From Aristolochia californica (lineage: Eukaryota > Streptophyta > Magnoliopsida > Piperales > Aristolochiaceae), in contig JARWKL010000013.1 of NCBI GenBank assembly GCA_029961685.1, forward strand, positions 26,380,922 through 26,444,921: a DNA stretch of 64,000 nucleotides, in the 5' to 3' direction. Below the pieces are notes generated by a model. The model did not search any database. It was not told the origin of the DNA and was given only the letters and a program-made list of their open reading frames with translations. The stretch's first letter is position 1; the number at the start of each line of letters is the position of its first letter. The position numbers and the translations under genes are program-made. This document shows positions 54,193 through 64,000 of this stretch, piece by piece.

Positions 54193-57100
54193 TTTGTGTA
54201 ATGAAGCTAAAAGAAGTGTTTTAGATGATAAAAATTGATGATGTTATTCTTTTAGTGTTGATTATGAAAAAATAATGTGTTAATTTTAAAAATAAAAAAG
54301 GCTTAGATTGCCATGCATTTACCTGATTCTAAAACTGATTTTAGAAATGGTTAGTTTTACACTGCATTGATCTTATTTTTATAATTTTTATTTGAACCTT
54401 GAAAAATAAAAAAGAGGCAGGAATGGACATCAACCATGGAAAAGATGAAGACATGACATTTAAATCATCAACTGTAATTCTTTAGCTCTTTTTTCCTAAT
54501 ATAAATTACAATATTTTACTATAAAGTTGTAGTTATAAGACCATATAAAATAAGAGATCAAACAACATAGAAGGGGCAACGTCTTTTACAAATAAGTGTT
54601 AAGCTACTATTGAGCCATTGCATATTGATTGATATAAAGAAATATCCATCCTTGATATTCACAACTGCATGTACAATATTAAAGAAGTCTTGCCACTTAC
54701 CATTCACATAAATTGCCAAGAGTACACCATGTAGAAACAATCTCTATAAAATAGATTTGATTTATACATTTCATGCATTAAATATGTTTCTTGCCACCTT
54801 GAATTCTAGGTTGAGCTCAAACATCAAACTTGGAAGAATTTGTTGGCCTAGGTGGCTTCTCCAAGGGGGGTGAAATGAGATTCTAAATTTAAAATTAAGC
54901 GCTTAGTGTGGAAAAATAAAATATAAGACATAATAAAAAAAACACACCACAAGGAGAATGATTTTTTGTTTTCATTATTTACCTAATGGTCATCACCACC
55001 CAGGAACCTTTGCATGGGAAAACTCTACCTATAAACTTTATTAGTGGAAAATTACAAAGAGATTTTAGGCTCTTTTTAAGCCAATTGTAATACTAATTAC
55101 ACAATTTGATCTCCCCCAAGAGATTCAGTACAAACTAGATTCCATCTCTAGTTGGCTTTCCCTTTCTAGATTTTAATCCTAGAATGTCAATTGTTCTAGC
55201 TTTAAGGTTCCAAGCCTCCAAATCTTTAAGCACGAGAGATGATCTAAAGGAACTTAAGAATGCTAGGAAAGTTGAGTGATTTGAAAGAATGATTTGATTT
55301 TACTAAATATACAACTTTGTCAAAAATGGGTTTGTATGAAGATTTTAAATGAATAGGTTTTTTTTGTAGTGATTTGAATTGCCAATAAATATTCACACCT
55401 TAGTTTCCTACGAGTTTGGGGAGCTATTTATAAGATTCTGAAACAAATTAGTCATATTTGTACTATTAAATAAAAAACTACAAAAAGTGTTGATCGATCA
55501 CTAAAAAGATATGATCAATCAACCATATATAGCGGCTATATTTTTGTGTTCCCTAGGTCTATTGATCGATCAAGGCATCAATAAATGAGTTTTTAACTTT
55601 TTAGAAAACTCATTGATCGATCAATCCATTTTGATTGACCGATCATGCTTTATAGAAATGGCTATGCAGAGTCCTATATGATTGATAAAAAAATTAGGGG
55701 ATGGTCAATCATGTGTTATAGCATCTTCATGGAAGTATTCAGTATGATCGATCATGCTTGATTCAATGATAGATCATGCTTTATAAGTTATGCCAAACTG
55801 CATTTTAGATGATCTATCTAGTGCATTTTGGTTGATCAATTATCCCAAATGCCAGTGTACTATTTTAACATTTAGACAGGACATAGGCTATTCTAAGGGA
55901 TTTACCATTATAAAATATTTATATGTATTTGGTTAAAACATGGTTTTGAAATATTTCATGCCCTAAGCTTCATATGAATGTATTTAAGAATCAAAGTCTG
56001 ACTAACTATCAACTTACATACCTAGAGTTCTTGAGATTATTTTAATGATGATTGGCCTCTAGTCATCAAATCTCTATTCATCTCTTTTGTGTAAGTTCTT
56101 CTTCACAACAACAATTTCAAGGTATTTTTGCGTCTAGTCTTAACTTGGCAACTTGATGGATCATTATTTTATCTTGAGTTTTTGTCATAGACCTCGTAAT
56201 ATTTGTGCTAGAAGGCATATATGTAAAATACACTGATAACATTGTTAGTAACACATTTTCAAACCGCCCATTTTTTAATCATCAAAATAATAGAGACCAA
56301 CATCATTTTACTATTGGCCTAACAGAGTTCTCGATTGATTCAGATTTTTTTTTTTTCTAGAATTCAACTATCATCATCCGCTTCACATTGAAATGCACAA
56401 GAATATATATACATCATAGCCTTTTGACCAAATTTTCCTCTTTTGTCTTATTGTCTTATTGGTTTCAGTGTCCATGCTGTCTATTAGTCACTTCTGACAA
56501 CTTTGTTGGAGTTCTATCATTACATCAATGACTACATAAATTAACAAAAAAATAAACTAAGCTTACAAGAGAAAATTTTAAATTGCACAGATACTATATA
56601 ATTATTTCATAAATCTACACCATCCAATTAAAAAATCAACTTTTATTCTTAATAAAAAAATGGACTAATTCTACCCTACTTATCGATACAAAAATGCCAA
56701 ACTATGCCTATAAAAAAGAAGTAAAAGGCAAGTGAATAAAAGAGGTAAAGTTCAACCTAGAAGGCTAAATGCAACAATAAATTACAATTAAATTTGTAGC
56801 AATACAGGTAAGTAGCAGTGAAGTAGCCATCTTCATTTTTTCTATACTTTTTAAATCATCATTTTTTTCTCCATTTTTGAGTATTTCGTCCTTCTAGTCT
56901 TTGATTTTTCATTTTTCTTATTCTCTTTTAAAATTTTCTTGTGGTTGTAGAAATGAGACCTAATATCTTATCATCAATCAGATTGTAATAGTAAAAAAAA
57001 AAAAAAACCAATAGAAAACTCCAAAAAGATTGAACCGCAAAAATACTCGAAAGGCTTAAAACTCCACAAATTCTTAGTATTTATCTTGTGTAAGTGGTGA

Positions 57101-57585
57101 AACTAAAACTTTATTGATTATAATTTCATATGCATAAAGTTTAGTGTGGCCTCTAGCTTGAATGTTTCTCATCTACATACATTGTTTACATTATTCTGAA
57201 GTAGTTCACCTTCCGGATCTCTGATTGATAATATGTTTCATTTCATAGTACTCATTTCATTATGTTTAATATTTTATTGTACTAGTGACTATACTGCCAA
57301 TGCTTAATTACAATTTACTACGAGCACTTAAATGACAGTCTCCAAACCACAACAAATTTACATTAGCAATTCTTTATTTTGAAGGAGAGTGGTTTCTTGA
57401 GCCAAGTTAGAGGAAGAGATCAAATAAGGGTTGTCCATTCTTGTTTGTCCCGTTAAATGGGAAACATTGTAGTCAATCCTTATTAGTCAGGTTGTTGATT
57501 TTTAAAATTGTGTGATGTCATTAGATCTAATGATATAAATTTTATTCTTTCATTTAACAAAAGGTATCTCAATATAAAAAGTAAA
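54193..57585 (+). repeat. Segmental tandem duplication, copy 1 (interrupted)
   Basis: Copy 1 consists of 54193-54840 plus 56325-57585 and is aligned over its length with copy 2 (57775-59611). Landmarks in order are TAATGAAGCT, GATGAAGACATGA, ACAATATTTTACTATAAA, the minus-strand frame below, TTGAGCTCAAA-CATCAAA-TTGGAAGAA, GAATTCAACTATCATCATC, CATTGAAATGCACAAG and GATGTCATTAGATCTAATGA. A minus-strand frame (54558-54740) reads LAIYVNGKWQDFFNIVHAVVN and is conserved in copy 2, so part may be a decayed coding exon of unknown family. Confidence 0.88.
54841..56324 (+). mobile_element. 1.48-kb solo LTR, probably Ty3/gypsy type
   Basis: TGTTGGCCTAGG begins and TTGGCCTAACA ends a 1484-bp block that is absent at the equivalent site in copy 2 of the segmental duplication. 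Flanking 5-mers are GAATT (54836-54840) and GAGTT (56325-56329), a target duplication with one change. The first 50 bp (CTTCTCCAAGGGGGGTGAAAT) are of a type common in plant gypsy LTRs. The central part (55490-55850) repeats TTGATCGATCA and ATGATCGATCATG words in both orientations. No coding region, primer site or polypurine tract is present, so it is a solo LTR. Confidence 0.78.
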
Positions 57586-57774
57586 AGACTACCCAAAAGC
57601 ACATAAAACACTGATAGACAACCTAAAAAATTTAAACCATGAAGAATGGGTGGATATGGCATTGACAGTTTATGGAATGAAATCCCACATAGAAATGACA
57701 AACAACATGAAGAAATCATAGATGAATCATATTTAGAGAACGTTTGAGATGTTTAGGGGATAAACTCACCTCGG

Positions 57775-59611
57775 GTTGTATAATGAAGCTGTAAAGAGGT
57801 GTTTTAGAAGATAAAAATTGATGTTATTCTTTTTTTAGTGATTTTGATTCTAAATTCTTTTAAAAATATATGTTAATTTAAAATCTAAAAAAAGCTTAAT
57901 TTTCCAATGCATTCATGTGATTTTAAATGAGATCTAAGAAAGGGTTAATTTTACATTGCATTTATGTAATTGTTATTGTCTTTATTTGATCCTAGAAAAC
58001 TAAAAAGAGGTAGGAATTGGCATCAACACAAGATTGGAATAAACAATAAGAAAAAGATGAAGACATGAAATTTATGCCATTGAACATAACTCTATAGTTG
58101 TTTTTCCTCAATGTAAATCAGAATATTTTACTATAAATTATCTTTATAAGACCATCTAAAATAATAGAGCAAACAACACAAAAGCGACAAGGTCTTTCAC
58201 ATATCAGTGCAAAGCCACTGTTGAGCATCTTATTCTTGATATCCACAAGTGTACATACAATCTTGAAGAAGTCTTTCCACTTGCCATTCACATAAATACC
58301 AAGACTTGGTGGAATAAACATCTTTGTAAAATATATTTGACTCAGTCATTTCTTGCATAGAATATGCTTCTTACCACCTTGAATTCTTAGTTGAGCTCAA
58401 AACATCAAAGTTGGAAGAACTCCCAACTGATTCAAATTCCTTTCTTTTAGAATTCAACTATCATCATCTATCACACATTGAAATGCACAAGAAAATAATA
58501 CTTCACATAGCACTACCTTTATTTTTTCTGTCTTATTGACTCTAGTGTCCATACAATCTATTAGTCATTTCTACCGGTTTTTCTGGAGTTCTATAATTAT
58601 ATAAGTGACGATATGAATTAAAAACTAAAGTGAACTTACACGAGAAAATTTTAATTGAACAGAATACTGCATAGTTATTTAAAAAATCTACACCATCCAA
58701 CTAAAGAAACAACTCTTATTTCCTAATTTCAAAAACATTTGGACCGATTCTATCCTACATACTAATACAAAAATGCCAAACTATGCCTGAAAAAAAAAAG
58801 AGTAAAAGGCAAGTGAATAAAAGAGGCAATGGTTCCACTTAGAAGACTACATGCAACAATAAAGTAGTAGTGAAGTTGTAGTCTTCACTCTATTCTCTAC
58901 TTTTAAAATCATCATTTTTTTTCCATTTTCAAGTATTTTGTCCTTCTATTCTTTTATTTAATTTTTTATCTTATAACTTCTTCTTGTGTCAATAGAAATG
59001 AAATACAATCTCTTATCACCAATCAGATTATAATAGTTAAAAAACAACAAAAATTCAACCATAGAGGATACTTAAAAGATTCAAAACTCCACAAATCCTT
59101 AGTATTTATTTTGTGTAAGTGGTGAAGCTCAAACCTTATTGAGTATAACTTCATATGCATTAAGTTTATTATGGTTTATAATGACAAATAATTCTAAAAA
59201 AACATACATTAATTAAGCTAATGTGGACTAGTTGATCTTTTGAATCTCTGATAGATACTATGCAAGTTCATTTCATTGCACTTAGTTTACTATGTTTAGT
59301 ATTTTCTTGTACTAGTAATTATAATGCCAATGTGTAATTACAATTTACTCTATACCAATCAATGGTGTCTTCAACCCACAACAGATTTACATTGGCAATT
59401 CTTTGTTTGAATAAGGGTAGTTTCTTAAGCTAAGTATCAGAATGAGACCAAATCAGTGTTGTCCACTATTGTCAATCCTATTAAATGGAAAAATTGTCGT
59501 CAATCCTTGTTAGTTGAACTATTGATTTTTAAGATTGAGTGATGTCATTAGATCTAATGACATAAATTTTGATTTTTCATTTGACAAAAGGAATCTCAAT
59601 ATCGAAAGCCG
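57775..59611 (+). repeat. Segmental tandem duplication, copy 2
   Basis: An uninterrupted copy of about 1.84 kb directly after copy 1. The minus-strand frame at 58118-58321 (LGIYVNGKWKDFFKIVCTLVD, then ALICERPCRFCVV) corresponds to the frame in copy 1, with an in-frame deletion of about 11 codons. The overall divergence is large but co-linear. Confidence 0.88.
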
Positions 59612-59931
59612 TAGGAGAAAAAACAAAAGAAACCAACAATGAACAAGTGGGCCATGGTTTCAAGTATTGGATTGGATCAATGTAGTGTGTCTCCAATCTA
59701 ATTTAACTATGTTTGGAGAATTCTTACTCAACCTAAAATTATGAAATATCATAAATGATCACACGAAGACGAGGAAGGTTTCTTCAGCCAAACAAAAAAT
59801 CAAATAGTGAAAAAAATTTAAAGATGAGAGAATTCAGAAGTGCAAAAATGATAATATAGAATTGTCTTCTCGTACCAGTTTGGAGCCATCTAATTTTCTG
59901 GAAGAGACTCAGGACAATATAGGCTTGGGAA

Positions 59932-60616
59932 TGGGGGTGGCACCAAGCCAAACTAGCACGCACATCGTTCGTGCTCGGCTAAAAAAAAACTCAACTCAAT
60001 TTAGTTTTTACTTGAGTTCGGCTCGCGCTCAAACTTGAAAAAAGGCTCATTAAGTATAAGAAGTCAAACTCGAGATTTTCCAAGCTCGATTTATTAGCTC
60101 GTGAGTTGACTCGTTAACATAGTTTTTTTATGAAAATACCATTTACTCTAATTGCTCTTGTCAATTCATTCTTTAGTTGGTTGATAGTTTCTCTTATTTA
60201 CCTCAAACCTCAAAGATGATCAATCATTCAACCCTTTTGGGTGCCTCAACATCTAATGTTGTTATTTGCCAATGGAATAAAGACTATTGATGGAGGTGTT
60301 TACTCTTTCTTTTAGGTCTATTAAGCTGGTTATTATAGATTAGTATGATCCATTGCAAAGTCTTCGACTCCTCTATGATAGCTTGAAGTTCAATGGAACT
60401 AAATTCATCTTAATATTCTCTTTATTTATTTTTTATAATTTTTATTTTTGTAGTTTTAAATGGAGGTTGGAGCTCAAGCCTGGCTCAAGTTCGACCTCAA
60501 TTCCAATGTTAGGCTAAAGGTTGAGCTTGAGCTCGAGCATGAGTTCAAAGTATTCAGATCTCACCAAACTCAAACATATATAGGTTCAAGCTTGGCTTAG
60601 CTTGATGTCACCCCTA
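59932..60616. mobile_element. Short non-autonomous hAT element
   Basis: 685 bp. The terminal inverted repeats TGGGGGTGGCACCAAGC (left) and TAGGGGTGACATCAAGC (reverse complement of right end) are related to those of the element at 28511. Flanking 8-mers are CTTGGGAA (59924-59931) and CTTAGGAA (60617-60624), a target duplication with one change. Subterminal parts carry GCTCGGCT, GCTCGAG and GAGCTCGAGC words. No transposase is encoded. Confidence 0.85.
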
Positions 60617-60903
60617 CTTAGGAAGGTCACCAATATCCATAGAATGCCAATTGAAGAATGACTAGAGATACCACTTTTTGATGGTTGGTAACATGGATAG
60701 TTGACGATAGATTGTAAACAGAAAGAAATCAAATGAGGAATTTGAAAGGTAAGATAGAATTAACAGAAAGGATGGGGAAAGGCAATTTTTGAAAAGGAAA
60801 CCATGAAGTGTGATCTCCCCTCCTCTTGGCCTTTAAGCATTCCACAGTGGGATCATCCATTGACCTTTCCCATTCTTAAGCTCAAATAAAATCAAGTTGT
60901 TAT

Positions 60904-61300
60904 TGTTAGGAAACTTAGGGTGCCTATTCTAATTTGGGTAATATATTTATTATTTAATTATATTTATTATTTAATAGAATGGGCCAAAATTAAGTGATCT
61001 AATTTTGTTAAGCACATTAAGGATTATGGGGCATGATTATGGGCCAATTGAGTAGATACCATAGGGAATTATGGGAAACCTATAAGGAGACACATTATGG
61101 TTATGGTCCCCAAGAGACTAAATCACACACAGTTTCCCTTCTACCCATCCAAAAGAGAGATGAAGTTCTCATTGAGGAACTAAGGAGATTTAGTTGAGGA
61201 AGATCTCAAAACTAATCATTCATTTGTATCGATTGCCATAGAATTCCGCAATAGTAGGTGATCCTGTTGTATTATAATCCTTCCTTTCTCTTGCATAACA
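60904..61300 (+). mobile_element. Putative solo LTR
   Basis: TGTTAGGAAACTTAGGGTGC at 60904 and TTGCATAACA at 61300 are typical plant LTR ends. Between them are an AT-rich ATTTATTATTTAATTATA palindromic stretch (60950-60976) and no coding sequence. Flanking 5-mers (GTTAT and CCAAA) do not match, and no sister copy is present, so the assignment and the right border are uncertain. Confidence 0.35.
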
Positions 61301-61449
61301 CCAAATTTCGAGGAGAAATACGAGTCTCGGGTTTTACATGCTCTGCATTTGCTGTTTTTGTTCAATGGCGGGTCGGACGGGATGTATCATTGATGCCGAT
61401 TAGCCTTATCAATTATCATGCAATAAACTTCTGGATTTCTTATATTTTC

Positions 61450-62222
61450 CCTCTGTAGATCCACATCAATTAAATGGAGTAATTCGTTATTCTTTTCAAT
61501 GCAATAAACTTCTGGATTTCTGGGAAACTGCATAGTAGATGGAGAGTCGGAACTCTTCCGTGAATTTAGAACTGTTTTATGCAACTGAAGGGATGAGTTG
61601 TAGATTGGAACCATCCCTGGGCATTACAGAGATAAGGCGCATTGTGGTAATCAGATATCTGAAATTCTCTGAAAAAATTAGATTCTGATTTTATTTGCCC
61701 ATGTGCTTGCATTGGAGAAGAGTTTTCAGATTCTGATTTTATTTGCTCATTTCTTTGCATTTGAGATCACGTCGTCAGTTGGATCCCTCTTCTCTCCCTT
61801 GATAATCTAGATTTTCAGCCAAAATAAAGCAGAAATAAATCACGGACATGAGATTCTGATATATGTTTCAGTATATTTAGTGATTCATCAGGCAAATTTA
61901 AAGCAGAAAGCAAGTTTTGCCAAAGCAGAAACAGAAAAAAACAACTCAATATGAACAAAAGAGAAGTATTTTTCAATGCCAAGTCAGTGTTGGTGGCTTT
62001 TCAACTCTGTTGGTGAGTGTGGAACCAAGAAGTTCATGAGCAAAGGCTGCATCTTCTCATCCTGCTTCAATGAAATCATTTTGCAGAGTCCATCTAAACC
62101 CTCTGCAGATCACATCAATGAAATGGAATAATACGTTTTCTTTTCAATGTTTTCTGTAAACTTGTGGGTTTCTGGGAAGTTGCATACAAGACAGATTCAT
62201 AACTCTTCCATGAATTCAAGAG
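61450..62222. repeat. Dispersed duplication in possible low-copy sequence
   Basis: 61450-61570 and 62091-62222 share CCCTCTG-AGATC-ACATCAAT-AAATGGA-TAAT, TTCTTTTCAATG, AACTT-TGG-TTTCTGGGAA-TGCATA and AACTCTTCC-TGAATT in order. A third partial copy (TGCAATAAACTTCTGGATTTCT) is at 61419-61440. Between the two, AGATTCTGATTTTATTTGC is duplicated at 61679 and 61728. The minus-strand frame QFPRNPEVYCIEKNN (61500-61540) and its counterpart in the second copy may derive from an exon, family unknown. Confidence 0.65.
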
Positions 62223-64000
62223 AAAGGATGCTTGCTACGCCTTCATCCTCTAAATCCCTGAGTACCCTAAAGCCTTTGCTGTAGCTTTTGGGTTAGGTTC
62301 TGGGTGGAAATTGGAATAGGAAAACTTATTCCACTCCATATCTCTACCGACTTTTCTCCTTTACCCAACTGCCCACATGTTGAGAGAGAAACCCCATCTC
62401 TTAAAGATTCAGGTTTGCTTCCCGACTTAGTTTCACTTGTGTCCACCCATAACTAATCCCAGTGAGATCAAGTTTACCTAAGATGATATTATCTAATGGG
62501 GTATTATTTTAATGTCGATAAACTGAAAAAACTGTAGGATCAAGAGAGTGTTTTCCCCATAGCTGTACAAGTGAGGATACTTTCATATGGTAGAAGTGAA
62601 ATTCTGACTCTTTTTAGTGCTCTTCACAAGATGAAACAAGGAGAGAAGCGGAATAGGGTGGGGCTCCTCCCACCTCTCCCAATAACTTTTTGCAATAGGG
62701 CACCCCTCCTAGGCAAAAGAGGATAAAAGGAGTGGTGGCTCTCTTCCCTTCATCAATGTTATCAAGGAAAGAGGTAACATATTTATGACATTTTGATAAG
62801 TTTAATTCTACACTATAATCAAATCAAGGACCTCGGTCGTAAAATCAGCTGCTTCAACTCTAGTTAACCATTCATTAGATCAAGTGTCAAAGACAGTTAA
62901 ATCTACCTTCACTGACTATTTAACATCTTCTTTTCGGTTTTAGTTCAGAGGTTGGCTTTGGGGGGTTGGGGTTGGGTCTTTTGCTAGAATGGAGTCAAAG
63001 GAAGGGTTTTTTTCAACCCATTTTCAGAGTCAGGTTTAGAGGTTGGCTTTGGGGTCAGAATCGGGGCTCATAGCGATCTACGAGGCAGGGATATGGTCAA
63101 GGGAAAGGCGTGGGAACAAGATTGGCTTTCCAACCCTAGGTTTTTTTCCAAGTCGGGATAAGAGGTCAAGGTTCGGGGTTAGATTGAGTGTTTAGAAATT
63201 CGATCTGATCCAACTGGTGCCCACCCCTATGTAAGACCTTATAAGCAGCATCTTTGTGTTTTTTTTCATGCATCGCATGAATTTCACACTAGTGCTTATC
63301 GAAGATAACATATGCTCTCTTTAGATGGTTTTTTTTTTAAAAAAATTTAAGAATGTTTAACGACATCATCATGAGATCAATCCTTGATTAAACTAATTCA
63401 ACTGGATCTTATCACATTAACGAGTCGAATATTATATCCAGGGTTGTTTCATGAAACTTATCTTGGCAACATTATATCAAGATTTTTCCATGAGTCAATA
63501 TGCATTGGGGTCATATTCATTCTTTTGTATGATTTGAAGGCAATGATAACAATAATCTGACATCACTTTATTTGAGCTCTTTGGTACTTTAATTTTCAAG
63601 CTTATTATGACTTTACCTCTTAACAACTTGAACCATCTTTTTTTTGCATGCAACAAAAGGGAATTGTGGAAATGTATTGAAAGATTGATGGTTTTGTATC
63701 CTTTATTTTCAACAAGGAATGAGTGCCTTTCGCTTTGCTTTTGATGCTAGCCTCCATACGGTTGTGACTTCATGCACATATTCATGTCTACTAGTTCAAG
63801 TAGTTACGTCATGACTCTAATGACTTCTTCTAATGATAAATAAAACTTTTCATCTATGTATGAAGTTTTTCCTTTGATGAAGGGACTTTCATCGACAAAG
63901 ACTGTTTTCTCTTCACCATCTTTGCTATACAAAGCATTGATGGAGAGTTGAATGAACAACCTTTTTATCATGCAACCAAGGCCTCCATGTAACGATTTGT
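62223..64000. other. Unassigned sequence to the end of the window
   Basis: No supported gene. GAGGTTGGCTTTGGGG is repeated at about 62947 and 63040 in a G-rich stretch (62940-63200). This stretch ends near TGCCCACCCCTATG (63221-63234), which resembles one end of a hAT-type terminus, but no matching left end or target duplication was found. Confidence 0.35.

Noticed and set aside
62935..63240. Possible third hAT element
   Set aside because: Only one terminus-like string (near 63221-63234) is present; no matching second end or 8-bp duplication was found.
1..64000. CRISPR arrays, bacterial operons, or an intact viral genome
   Set aside because: No regularly spaced identical repeats with unique spacers, no clustered intact genes and no ribosome-binding-site pattern; the sequence is typical plant nuclear DNA.

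Overview
This window is plant nuclear DNA, most likely from an angiosperm. It has one apparently intact gene, a DREB-type AP2/ERF transcription factor at about 47.4-48.0 kb. The rest is AT-rich intergenic sequence packed with decayed transposable elements: many Ty1/copia pol and gag fragments, LTRs whose primer-binding sites match the plant initiator tRNA-Met (TGGTATCAGAGC), hAT elements and one Tourist-like MITE. No prokaryotic, organellar or viral gene organisation was seen. The species cannot be named from the sequence.

Layout. 1-5 kb: unassigned sequence, a minus-strand copia 3' half (1.5-3.1 kb), AT-rich DNA, and a complete 251-bp miniature LTR retrotransposon (4980-5230). 5.5-14 kb: a copia gag-protease (element X) is split by a 7.5-kb copia insertion (element A, 6044-13528) with a perfect 5-bp target duplication, ATAGG. 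Element A itself holds a family-B LTR and an array of roughly 168-bp AT-rich tandem repeats. 14-15.2 kb: family-B LTR pieces flank a fragment of a cinnamyl-alcohol-dehydrogenase-like gene. 15.9-20.6 kb: more family-B and family-C LTR ends and two decayed copia polyproteins. 22.7-25.5 kb: a structurally complete LTR element with no pol genes (target duplication ATAGT) and LTRs that are half family B and half family C. 25.7-26.1 kb: a Tourist-like MITE.

27.3-32.1 kb: a minus-strand copia element (E) interrupted by a 2.3-kb hAT element with a perfect 8-bp target duplication. 32-45 kb: a patchwork of family B, C, D and F LTRs, 3' untranslated pieces and gag/integrase fragments. 47.2-48.0 kb: the DREB/ERF gene, with a TATA-like box and a poly(A) signal. 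48-52 kb: sequence without recognisable transposon genes. 52.2-54.1 kb: a minus-strand copia 3' half. 54.2-59.6 kb: a direct tandem duplication of about 1.85 kb, one copy split by a 1.48-kb solo LTR rich in GATCGATC-like motifs. 59.9-60.6 kb: a second hAT element. 61-64 kb: a putative solo LTR, a local duplication and unassigned sequence.

Only the ERF gene looks functional; every polyprotein carries stops, frameshifts or catalytic-site changes. The main interest is structural: nested insertions that can be ordered in time, chimeric LTRs, a duplicated polypurine-tract/LTR junction, and the miniature LTR element.
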